Below are positions 25,622-37,100 of a DNA stretch of 64,000 bases, in pieces. The stretch covers positions 10,356,109 through 10,420,108 of the forward strand of contig NC_088325.1 in NCBI RefSeq assembly GCF_910592395.1. Reading direction: 5' to 3'. Below the pieces are notes generated by a model. The model did not search any database and had not been told where the DNA came from. It worked only from the letters and a program-made list of their open reading frames with translations. Source of the DNA: Lineus longissimus. Its lineage: Eukaryota; Nemertea; Pilidiophora; Heteronemertea; Lineidae. Positions within the stretch are counted from its first letter, which is position 1; each line of letters begins with the position of its first letter. The position numbers and the translations under genes are program-made.

Positions 25622-27092
25622 CTGTTCAGCAAAGGAGATTGTCTGTTAACACAGTGACATCATGCTGTGACGACATCTCCATGCAGTTAAGATCTATAGA
25701 CATCCTGTATAGTAAGGAAGATTGCAACGCTCAGCAGTCCGTTTGGTCAGACAGAGATAGGTTCTTACATTGTCTGCATGTCATTGTGGCGTTGCAAGAT
25801 GGCTTTCCGAGACATCCTGTATGGCATGGACGATTGCAGCACTGTGTCCATTTGTTCTGACAGAGATTCGTGTGGTGACGATGTCTTCATGTCATTGGGT
25901 CTCTGTGGATGACTTTCTGCGACATCATGTTCAGCAAACCCGATTGCAATAGTCTGCACATTAGAGCCGACAGTAATTGGAGGTGAATACGTCTGGCATA
26001 TAAGGCTATTGAGGCACTGCATTCGCTGAGGCAAGGATCAAAGATTGCAACAGTCTGCCCAAGCATTAGGTCAGACAGAGATAGGCTGTGACGATGTCTT
26101 CAGGCCCTCGACGCTCCTTTTTGAGAAATCCAGAAGAGTAAAGATGATTAGAACAGTGTTGGAACATGTGGGGCGGTTACGATGTCTTTATGCCATGATA
26201 TTAAGGCGCTGTAGATGCTTTCCTGGGACACACTGTAGAGCAAAAGAAGATTGCAACTATAAATTTTGTCTATTTGGTCAGACAGAGACAGTCTGTGACG
26301 GTATCTTCTTGCCAGGCTTTTGAAGTTCTATGGATTCTTTCCCGAGTCGTCCGTTACAGCACGGAAAATTGCAAAACTGTCCTTTTCGTCAGAAAGCGAT
26401 AGGTTGTGACAATGCGCTTATGCCGTGATGTGATCCAGATGCTTTGCTGAGACACCCTGTATAACAAGGAAGATTGCAGCTGCCTGTCCTTTTTATTCGG
26501 AGAGAGGAAGGTTTGTGAATATGTCTTTTGGCCATCGAGGCTTTACCGATCCATTTATGATACACCAGAAAGATAGAGGAAATTGGAATAGTCTGTCGAG
26601 GGCCTGAAGACATCGGCGCAGCCTATCTCTGTCTGACCTAATGCCTGGGCAGACTGTTGCAATCTTTGATCCTTGCAATATAGCTTGCCTCAGCGAATGC
26701 AGTGCCTCAATAGCCTTATATGAAGACGTATTCACCACCAATTTCTGTCGACTCTAATGTGCGGGCTATTGCAATCGGGTTTGCTGAACATGATGTCGCA
26801 GAAAGTCATCCACAGAGGCTCAATGACATGAAGACATCGTCACCACACGAATCTCTGTCAGAACAAATGGACACAGTGCTGCAATCTTCCATGCCATACA
26901 GGATGTCTCGGAAAGTCATCTTGCAACGCCACAATGACATGCAGACAATGTCAGAACCTAGCTCTGTCTGACCAAACGGACTGTCTTCCTTACTATACAG
27001 GATGTCTATAGATCTTATTACTGCATGGAGATGTCGCCACAGCATGCTTGTCACTGTGTTAACAGACTATTGCAATCTCATTTGCTGAACAT
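25622..27092. repeat. Large inverted duplication inside the satellite array
   Basis: Arms 25,622-26,112 and 26,595-27,092 are reverse complements of each other at high identity over about 490 bp, with a ~480-bp spacer. The equivalence shows also in translation: the same peptide, including IAIGFAEHDVAESHPQR, is readable on the minus strand at 25,765-26,034 and on the plus strand at 26,720-26,971. This marks the point where array orientation flips. Weaker mirrored matches continue outward (25,300-25,530 with 27,740-27,960 and 28,340-28,480). Confidence 0.8.
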
Positions 27093-30000
27093 GATGTCCT
27101 GAGTAGGCAAATGCAGCGCCTTGACGAAATGACGACATCGTCACAACCTAACTCTGTCTGGCCGAACGGAGTGTTCCGATCTTGCTTTCAGTTCCAGATG
27201 TCTCAAAAGAGGTTTCACAGGTTTTATAGGAGGATCTGTAGAGCTCTGAGGGCCTGAAGACATCGTCACAACCTCTCTCTGCTGATCAAATGAACTAACA
27301 GTTGCAATTTTCCTTGCGATAGAGGATATCTCAGAAAGGATCTATAGACCATCAAAATGCTTGACGATATCATCACAACCAGTCTCTGTCAGACCAAATG
27401 AGCGGACTGTTGCTACCTTCCTTGCTATACAGGAAGACGTCGTCACAGCCTATCTCTGTCTGACTGAATGAAAATGGACAGATGCAGTTGCATTCTTCCT
27501 TGCTAAACAGTCTGCCTCAGCGCCTCAAAAGCCTGTCATGCAAATATTCTATAATGCCTAAAAATTTGCGGACCCATGCCATCGGGGTTGCCAGACCTGA
27601 TGACGCAGAAAAGGAACTGAGGAGCCGCAACTTCATAAAATAATCGTCACAACCTATCTCTGTCTGGCCCGATACGTAGACCAGTACAATCGTCTTTGCT
27701 AGACAGATGTTTCGGGAAGGCATCCGCTGCGCCTTACTGACATGAAGACATCGTCACAACCTGTCTTTGTCTGCCTGAATAAATAGAGTTTTGCAATCTT
27801 CCTTGCTTTAAAGGGTGTCTCGAAAAAGCACCTTCAGAGCCTCAATTGCCAGGCATGAAGACATCGTAACACCCACATGGATTTTAACGGAAGGATCTGT
27901 AGAGACTCAATGGCATGAGGGTATCATCACTGCTTTGTGTGGCCAAATGGACAAATTGTCGCAATCTTCCTCGCTGTACATGGCCTCTAGAGAATGAATC
28001 TACGGTGCCTCAATAGCCCAGCATGAAGACATCGTCACAACCTGCCTACCTTAATACCAAATGCACTAACTGTTCCAAACCTACTTTCGGGTCTGGATGT
28101 CTCACGAGAGGTTCTGTAAAGCCTCTCCCAGTCCTAAAGACCAACTGCCGCAATGGACAGTCTGTCGCAATCTTTTTTCCTGTCTCAGAAAAAGATCTGT
28201 AAAGAGTCAAAGGCAGAAAGACGTCATCAAAACATATCTCTGTCTGATCAATAGGACCGATTGCTGCAGTCTCTCCTGCTGTACAGTATGTCACGGAAAG
28301 GCATCTGCAGCGCTTCAATGACAAAAGCAGACCACCACATGGACACAGATTCCGATATTTTAATAAAAGATCTGTAGAGACTCAATGGTATGACAATAGC
28401 ATCACAGCTTGTCTTTGTGTGGCCCAGTGGGCAGATTGTCGCTATCTTCCTTGCTGTACATGGCCTCTAGAGAATGGGTCTGCAGTGATTCAATAGCCCA
28501 GCATGAAGCCATCGTCACAACCTGCCTACCTTACCCAATGCACAAACTGTGTCAATCCTACAATCAGGTATGGATGTCTCACGAGAGGTTCTGCAAGCCT
28601 CTCCCGGGCATGAAGACCAATTGCCGGAATGGACAGACAATTTTTTTATACGAGGTAGGAGTATCAAAAACTTGTATCTCAGGATGGGAGCACAATGACA
28701 TGAGGTCGTTGTCAAAACCTATATCATTGTCTCAGCAAGTGGGCAGACCATTGCAACTTCCTTACTACAGCATGTCACGGGCGATAGTCCGTCATTCCTC
28801 AAAACCCAGGCATGAAGACATCGTCAGAACCTGTCTATATATGACTAAATGGACATACGCCATGTGTCTTCCTTGCTTCACAGAGTGTCTCAGCAAAACA
28901 TCTGCAGCGCCTCAATAGCACGTCATGTGGACATCGTCACAACCTATCTATGTATGGCTAAATGGACAGACGAGTTGTGTCTTTCTTGCTACACAGAGTG
29001 TCTCAGCAAAGCATCTGCAGCGCCTCAATAGCACGTCATGAGGACATCGTCACAACCTTTCTTTGTCTTATCAAAGGTGCGGAGTATTTCAATTATCCTT
29101 GTAATACAGGATGTCGCGGAAAGGCATATGGAATGGAGCGCATCGATGGCACGAAGACATGGGGCGATATAAATAAAGACAAGTAAATGCTTTTACTACA
29201 ATTTTGTACAGAAAGGCCTAGTGTAAATGTACATGGAGTTTTAGATAAAAGCATTTGCTGGTCTTTATTCATATCACCCAATGTCACAACCGGACAGAGT
29301 GTTGCAATCTTCCTTGCTATAATACGTCTCGGTAAAGAATTCGGAGATAGCCTGTAATGAAATCATCGTCATAACCTATCACCGTTTGACTAAATGGACA
29401 GACTGTGCAATACGCCTTGCTCTACTGGTTGTCTCATCTGCAGTGCCTCAATGGCTTTTCATAGACGGCGTCACAACCAATCTCAGTCTAATTGAATATG
29501 CAGACTATTGCAATCGTCTTTGCTTTACGAAAGGTCGCAAAAATATCTGTAGACCTGGTTTTGCCAAGATGCCTGTCTCTCAGTGGCCGAATGCAGACTA
29601 TTGCAATCTTATTTGCTATCATACAGAATCTCCGGAGACATCTGCAGCGCCTCATTGGCACGAAGACATAGTCACAACCTTTCTCTATCCCACCAAATTT
29701 TTAGTGGCTTTCAGTCTTCCTGCTAAGATGTCTCAGAAAAGGGTCTGCAGAACCCATACTACCCTATTGTAGACGTCGTCACAACCTTTCTCTCTTTGAC
29801 CAAATGGACAGATCGTTGCAATATCCCTGGTGTACAGGGTGTCTCGGAAAGGCGTCAGCAGCGCTTCAATGACGTTGAGACATCTCAACCTTTCTTTATC
29901 TGACCAAATGGAAAGAGGCTTTCAATTTTTTTCGCTACACGGGATGTCGCCGAAAAGGATCAACTGAGCCTGAAACGCATGAAGACAACCTATCCCTGTC

Positions 30001-30193
30001 TGCCCAAATGGACGACCGATGCAATCAACCTTGCTGAAGAGGATTCTTGGGAACGAAACCCTGGACTCTTAATGACGTTTAAACGGCATCGTAGTAATCT
30101 ATCTCTTTCTCACCAAAGGTGCAGACTGTTTCAATTTTCTTTGCTGTACAGGATGTATCAGAAGTGGATATGTGGTGTCCTCAATGGCATTAA

Positions 30194-30760
30194 GACATCG
30201 TCACAACCTGTCTCTGTCTAAGCAAATGGGCAGGCTGTTGCAATTTCCTTGCTACACAGAATGTCTCAGAAAAGGATCTCTGAGAGTCTCGAACGCATGA
30301 AGACATCGTCACAACCTGTCTCTGTCTAACCAAATGGGCAGGCTGTTGCAAACTTCCTTGCTACACAGGATGTCTCAGAAAAGGATCTATAAGAGCCTCG
30401 AACGCATGAAGACATCGTCACAACCTGTCTCTGTCTAACCAAATGGGCAGGCTGTTGCAAACTTCCTTGCTACACAGGATGTCTCAGAAAAGGATCTCTT
30501 AAGAGCCTCGAACGCATGAAGACATCGTCACAACCTGTCTCTGTCTAACCAAATGGGCAGGCTGTTGCAAACTTCCTTGCTACACAGGATGTCTCAGAAA
30601 AGGATCTCTAAGAGCCTCGAACGCATGAAGACATCGTCACAACCTGTCTCTGTCTAACCAAATGGGCAGGCTGTTGCAAACTTCCTTGCTACACAGGATG
30701 TCTCAGAAAAGGATCTATAAGAGCCTCAAACGCATGAAGACATCGTCACAACCTATATAT
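30194..30760 (+). repeat. Homogeneous block of five ~109-bp satellite units
   Basis: GACATCGTCACAACCT recurs at 30,194, 30,302, 30,411, 30,521, 30,630 and 30,739, giving periods of 108, 109, 110, 109 and 109 bp. These units are nearly identical, unlike the rest of the array, so this is the most recently amplified part. Confidence 0.9.
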
Positions 30761-31259
30761 TAGTGCTTAAGAAGATAGACTGAGGCAATCTGCCTCGCTG
30801 GAGAGGATTCTTGTAATAAAACGAGTGCCTCCATGACGTTACGACATCGTCATGTATCTCTGAGTAGACCGTTTCAATCTTTCTTGTTATACAGGAGGGA
30901 TCAGTAAACAATCTGTAGAGCCTCAAAGACAGGAGGGGGGAGAAGCTGTGGCGCCAAATCTTTTTGTATTTTTATCCTTTGCTGTTCGTCTCTAATTAAT
31001 TTAACTTCTACTTATCGATTGATAAAGACACAAAATTTGTTCCGGGCGTTTGCTTGTGAAATTGGTGCATAGCAGTTGCAATCGCAGGAATGAGGAAGAG
31101 TCAACCTGTCTTATCGCAAAGGAAGTGAAACCATTATGTTTATTTCTTTATGGTCTTCTGCATGAAGTAATTGAGATCTTGTCCGCTCATGATCAGAAAT
31201 GATACCGCTGAAGGTAAGAAAGACAAACACTTGGGTAGATAATGACAAAAGGTCTTCCA

Positions 31260-31500
31260 AATTTGGAGGGGTCAAAAACAGCGCCACCTACTAACTGTAA
31301 ATGTCTTCCATTCGAACGCGATTTTAGCTAACCGTGGGACGTTTACGGATACGGTTAAAACGACTCAGTGACGCTCTCCGCGCGCGATCGTAACCTCCCT
31401 ATATATATATTCCCGCTTGCACACCCTCAGTGTGCATATTTGGACAACGACAGAAAATAAACGGTCAAAATAAACATGTCAATTTTGGTATCAGTACGCA
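31260..31500 (+). mobile_element. Possible solo LTR with adjoining primer-binding-like site
   Basis: A TATATATATA stretch (31,400-31,410) is followed about 45 and 60 bp later by two AATAAA signals (31,456 and 31,469), then a CA and TGGTATCAG (31,486-31,494). TGGTATCAG is the start of the common primer-binding site complementary to the 3' end of initiator tRNA-Met. No gag or pol reading frame follows and no second LTR is visible, so at most a relic is present. It could be chance. Confidence 0.25.
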
Positions 31501-31689
31501 ACGGTCGGCGTTGATATTCACAGACATATTCAAACATATTGAAGTCTGATTTGATTTTGTGTTAAATTTGTTCAGGCCTTCATTCGCTCGGTGTTGGAAT
31601 CATGAATATATATACTCAGTGAAGTTGGCACAAATGCAGGCTATTGATTTGTGTGAGAGAGTAAATGTATAGTTCGGAGTCATGGCACT

Positions 31690-32060
31690 CATGAGTACTC
31701 CGTTCGTAATTACTGGTGAGACAGGACTAAAATGAAAATGCAGTTATACACAATGCCGCAGGGCAGTTGACGTGCACGCAGCTTTGCTGACACTTGTTAC
31801 ACACAGTATTTGTATCTTGTGCCGTCTACACAACGACACTGGTGACATTTATGTTCAGTACGTGTTGACGCAATTCGAAAATTTCAAATTCAATTACAAA
31901 TTTCCCATTAAAAACGAATGGCGTAGGCCTTTAAAATAGTTGTCAACTATTCGCTCTCTATCCGCGCTCTCGATATGACGATTGAGTGAAAATATCTGAA
32001 GATCAGAATGGTGAAAAATTTACAAGGATCTTAGCTACTTTCTTCGGGGTCTTAGTTTTG
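31690..32060 (+). repeat. Dispersed repeat, copy 1 (copy 2 at 39,505-39,850)
   Basis: Shared ordered words include CCGTTCGTAATTACTGGT, ACACAATGCC, GCAATT-GAAA-TTTCA and GGGGTCTTA. A further fragment (GCGCTGTTCGTAAT) lies at 36,590-36,606. Copies are diverged and carry no open frame. Type of element unknown. Confidence 0.55.
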
Positions 32061-32749
32061 ACCTGGGTCTGAGTTTGTTCGTTTTTTTACCGGGGTTTTA
32101 GTTACATGTAGGCTTAATTACTTCGGGATCTTAGTTTTTCACCTTTCTTTGGGGTCGTTAATCTGAGCTCTCAGGCCTTCGTGTTATAAAAACCCGAAGG
32201 CAGTGCATGGTTATAAATAAAACTAGTAGCACTGTGTAAGTTTATTGACAAACCCATCTTACAAAACCTGACATATTTTTTGTTTAATCGCCTTTAAATA
32301 CACAAATCTGCCCTGGTGACGCGACTGGGCTTGTTTACAAAGTTTATGCAAGATTGCCCGCACTTAGCAACGAGGAATTGTTCACGTTCCATTTCGTAAC
32401 CCGAAGTTTGTGTCATGCATACACAAGTATATAACTCCTTTATGGAAATGCTTGTTTTTTGTACGTTGGGCTACAATTCAAGCCCTAAATATTTGCTAAA
32501 CGGCTTAAGTGTGGGCCTTTACCCAAACGACCATGTTGTGTAGTGTTTCGACTTGCTAACCATAAGTAAGCTTATGTCTGCATTTTATAAGAATCTCTTA
32601 GTACCCTTGTACTAGCTTTGAATTGCAGCTATACTATTAGGCAAAAACATACATTAAAATCACATTATAATTTTCCCGAAAAAAGTTTATAAATGTAATT
32701 TTCCACACAACTGCGACTGAAAATGATATCAGGACCTAAAAACTATTAA

Positions 32750-32945
32750 AGGGGACTATAGGCAGGGGCAGGGGGGTTCGAATTGGCCATGTTCAGGTGA
32801 CTAATATGCCTCGTAATGGCACTGGGTCATGTTTGATTCCTTTCTAAATGTCTTCTTCATCGTGAAAAGTTTTGGCGACTCTTGTAACTTTTACTTACCT
32901 ACATGATTGCTGCCAATAGAGTCCTTTTCGTTCTCTATCAAAAAA
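32750..32945 (+). repeat. Dispersed repeat, copy 2 (copy 1 at 24,067-24,290)
   Basis: See the entry at 24,067 for the shared words. This copy is slightly shorter, lacking the central part around GCGAGATGGGAGAGACCCC. Confidence 0.6.
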
Positions 32946-34034
32946 AACCCATGTAAGCCATATCAATCATAAAACCGGGCTTAAAGGACCATTGGCATTA
33001 TTAAGGGCAATATTACCCAGCTGTCGGCTGCCCAGTCATCTCCTATTCTACATAAGTAGTCTCCATTAACAAATTGCACAAAAAAAGGAAAAATTCTAAA
33101 TCTGACTGAATTATCGCGCTTTTCCAATGTTGACTCAGATTTTTCGATCCTTTCCATGTGGAACGATGCACTACTAGTAAGATTCCTGGAGCCATGGATC
33201 TACCCTGTGATGTCTTGGTGCTGATATTAATTTTTCCGACGTTACGCTGATGGCCCTTGATTTCCCCGCAACTGCGACGATAAATGGAAATGACGTTGCG
33301 TCTTGATATCGGGGTGACGTGAACTCGGATCTCGGCGTGCGCTCACGTGGCGGGAAAGGTCTTTGGCGCCAGGACTTGCGCGTACTGAAAATAAAGAATA
33401 ACGTGTTTTTCTACTATCTATCAAGAGCTAAAACAAAATTTGAAAAGTGTCAAACATGTTCAGAATAAACCAGAAGAAAAACAAACATACTGCAATAAAA
33501 AGCCGACTATTACTTTAAAGAACGATCCCGGAAATTTCAAATTTCGAGATTTCTTTTCTTTGGAGATAAGCCTGGTGATATGGCGCACGAATTCCACATC
33601 GGCCGTGATTATCACATAAGGCTAAGAACTTTTTCACTTTTCCTCGGATTACACTGGTTGTTTCACAGTATACATACATAGGCCAATATTCGCACAGTCA
33701 TCCGGACACCCCGACAACTTGACAACTGATCCAGCTTCGTATAGGCCTACCAGGATTTCAATATACATGTACTCCGCTATTGATACAACAAACCTCTGTA
33801 GGCCTGTATATGACGTACATTGGTAGGGGTAGGCCTACAGACATGATAGATGGGAAGTGTCCCGGAGAAGTGTCATCCTCACGCCCTCGGCTTCAATTCT
33901 AATGTCATAAACAAACTTAATCAGAGAATGGTAAACAGTCTTATTATTTACGGAGCACGACAGTTACGTCAAACTTAATGTTAAAATCACACTGTGCTGT
34001 CCGCGGTTTCAGAAGCAGCTGTTGAATGTTCCTT

Positions 34035-34055
34035 ACCTGGTACCAGGTTATAAAA
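34035..34055 (+). promoter_or_regulatory. TATA box and adjoining palindrome of the metalloproteinase gene
   Basis: TATAAAA (34,049-34,055) lies about 64 bp upstream of the start codon at 34,119, the distance expected if transcription starts near 34,080. A perfect 14-bp palindrome ACCTGGTACCAGGT (34,035-34,048) abuts it directly and may be a factor-binding site. Inference from position and motif. Confidence 0.5.
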
Positions 34056-34118
34056 TACCCCTACTGGCATATACTCTTGTCTAAGGTGTGAACCGATCCG
34101 CGTGACTCCGCCAGCAAC

Positions 34119-37100
34119 ATGATGATCCTACCTCTCTTGGTGATATTCCTAGCAGCAGCCGTGCCTGGTAAAACTTGACGCATTATTTTTCTCCTTTTCA
34201 TTAATTTTTCCCCTACCATAATTGGACAGGGCAGGTAAAGTGAATGAAAAAAAACCTTCCACCGTTCAGCTAAATCAACATTGCATGATGAATATAGGTA
34301 TGTGCAAGGTTTGTTGGATTCTGTCTCGTCAGTGCTGTCGTGTCGTCTGAAAATTGTCGAGGTTTCAGTAGCCGATTTTTCACCCATGTTATTCCTTTCA
34401 AACGAGCATTTAGTTTGTAGTGACACGCATATTATCATTTCTCGAATTTACGCCTGGAAATGTTAGAATCCGGACGGAAAACCTCATACATGTACTCACT
34501 TCCAAATTTCAAATAGCCGATTGTTCTCCAATGCTATTTCTTTTAAACGTAGTAACACGCATTTTATTCTTTCTCGAATTTATGCTTGAAAATGTAAGAA
34601 ACCGGACGGAAAATTTCGTATTCGATTTTAAATTTCAAATTATTGAACCAACAAATATGGCCATCGAATTCTAGGGTTTGATGGAGCTACCTTACGAATT
34701 GGTGTCTTTGTATCGCCGGATACGATAAGAGATTGGGCGAGAATAAAACATGGAACGTTCGCCACGCTCAAGTCAGCTATGGAGGGAGGACTCCAATCTG
34801 AGGTACGATCATTATTTTCTTTCTCCATTCCGTCGTAGGCTAATTCAAAGTTTTCGAGTCAACCAGAGCCAGCGATTACACCAGTGACTTTCAGATCGTT
34901 GGAGCGGCCTCAGCGTGACACGGATGGCATGGCGGGGACGGGGAGGGGGCGCCGGGATTGGCCGAAAACGACAATCGAGAATCCATGCCTAATTTATCGG
35001 TGGTGTGTGTCAATCTTCAAGTTTATTTGAGAGACTCTGATGTCAGCAAGTTGATTTTTAGCGGGATTTGGGAAATGACCGAAATCGCTATCGAGAACCG
35101 GGATCATGGGTCTTTTTTTAATAACGGGACGTTGGAACAGGTATATACACCCTCACCCCGATTTTCGCCGCACGCTGGCGCGTCCCGACGAGTTGCTGCG
35201 ACAAATCGCTACCCGACCCGCCGACTCCCGCGGATACACCATAAGATCTGATGCAACGCAGCAGTAGCAATGTTTTATTCAGCCATCATGACATTCTTCG
35301 CTTCTCCCATCTAACAGGTCAGCGACGTGTTTTCGACCAGTCAAGGCTTCCCATGGAACGTGAATGTGAGGTTCAGCAGCATCGAGCAGATTTCTCAGAG
35401 CAAAGTTGATGAGGTAATTTGACCAAATTCCCTAAAGTATCTGACACCAGCCTCGTCCTATGCCATTTCACCTCCGCCAATTCCTGACGCAAGGTTGTAG
35501 CCGCACGTTTACAATGTACATGTAGCTACGTTGACCACCCAAATATCACGATATCTCGCAGGGAGGCGCGTGGTTTTACCAGGCTGACCTGACACCTCTC
35601 AGAATGTTTCCTCGCCCCCGAGAGTCGTTTCGCGTCGTGATGTGGAACAGCGTGCCGAGTTGTTTTTTTTCTTCAGGTAGTGGTACCATCATGTACATGG
35701 CGAAAACTCACTATTATCACGATTCTTTGGATTTTCGCCATCTTTTCCTATCATGGCGTACATGTAGTTGATCTCGCCTCGATGGGACTTGCTTGAAATA
35801 ATGTGATACGTTTCTTTTATTGAATTGTTTCAGTGGATTAATAATGCCGAAGCCAAACCTGAATTCAGGCGATCCGCACCCTTCGCAAGAGACTTCTGTA
35901 CCTATGTGAACCGTGTGAAGGGTACCAGATATGACGTTGGCATACTCGTTCTTAGGCAAGTAAACCTGGTTTCATACTCGAGCAGTACAGGGCCGTTGTA
36001 AATTCTAAAACACCCGCACTTTACAGTGTAAATGCACCATGCCCCAATGAAGCCTCGTTTGGAATTCAGCTGCATGGTTTGGTTGATGCATATTGAAGCA
36101 GTCAAAAAGCATTTAAAACCACATTATTCGTTGTTTGATATGAGATTTAGAATAGAAATTGACGCCCGATTGTCGGTATTGATTGTCTCACCAAAACCAC
36201 TCGGGTGGAGCTAAAATGTTACCTGATATATCGGGTCATGCCGATCTATCGCCGTTGTGCACCGGCCGGGTATCCCTCCTTGGAGGGAGACGTTTGAATT
36301 GTCGCACACCGTGTTGCGTGGTGTCAGAATGTTATTAAAAGAAAGTTACTCTGATACAATTTTAATCAAAAAGTGCGTCTTTCGAGTTGAGATTTCGTAC
36401 CGAGTGAAGTGGTCATGGAGTGTTACTTGATAACTTGATTTCCTGAATAGTCATACATATTTACTCTGCATCTTTCCTTGATATATTTTAGCAAGGCAGA
36501 ACAAACAGCCACTCAACTAGGTGGGTTTTCAAAATCTATGATATATTTTAGAACCTCTTGGGACTTATGTAGAGGTCAGTGTTAAAGGGGGGTGCGCTGT
36601 TCGTAATATCGAGGTATGAAATGACTGTCTCGCAACACTTGCCCCAATTTGGAGGCGCTTATTCACGATCCCAGGTGAATATAATAGAAGCATAGCGAAT
36701 TTATAATGCAACTTTTTAAAAAGCTCTGCGCATCTTGGTCTCCTGTCCAGGTTTTCCGTGTTTTCTGTAGGTGTTGTGGGGCGAGAATGACATTTGATCT
36801 GCTTGAGAATGATGTAAAATGTCACTTTTTCTTCAGCACCGGCGTCAGCAGGCGGTATCGGTACATTGTGCAATACGCAGATGAACGCGAACTGCTTGTA
36901 CATGAAAAGCGAGATAATTCCATCTTCAGGTATTCCCTCACCCGTCTGGCATGAGCTCATGGGTCATGAACTGGGACATCTGTAAGTATCTCTTTATCGG
37001 CAATGAACCGGGGCATCTGTAAGCATCTCTTTATCGGCAATGAGCTGGGGCATCAGTAAGTACCCTTATCATGATTCAGCCATGAGCTGGGATATGTAAG

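Larger units (their letters stand above)
25360..30900. repeat. Degenerate ~109-bp satellite array with an orientation switch
   Basis: The whole stretch is built of variants of one unit recognised by GACATCGTCACAACCT, CTGTCTGACCAAATGG, TTGCAATCTTCCTTGCTA and ACAGGATGTCTC. Left of about 26,350 the words appear as reverse complements (for example GGTTGTGACGATGTCTTCAT); right of about 26,595 they are in forward orientation. Units are heavily diverged except in 30,194-30,760. The open frames in this region (up to 169 codons) merely reflect a unit with few stops. No gene is supported. Confidence 0.85.
30901..34034. other. Non-coding region between the satellite array and the metalloproteinase gene
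   Basis: No exon is supported. It contains an LTR-like signature (31,260-31,500), a dispersed repeat shared with 39,505-39,850, and copy 2 of another dispersed repeat (32,750-32,945). CpG-containing words are more frequent here than further left. Confidence 0.5.

Noticed and set aside
28409-28918. 169-codon frame and many neighbours between 25 and 30 kb as genes
   Set aside because: They follow satellite units, appear on both strands of the inverted arms and have no recognisable domain.
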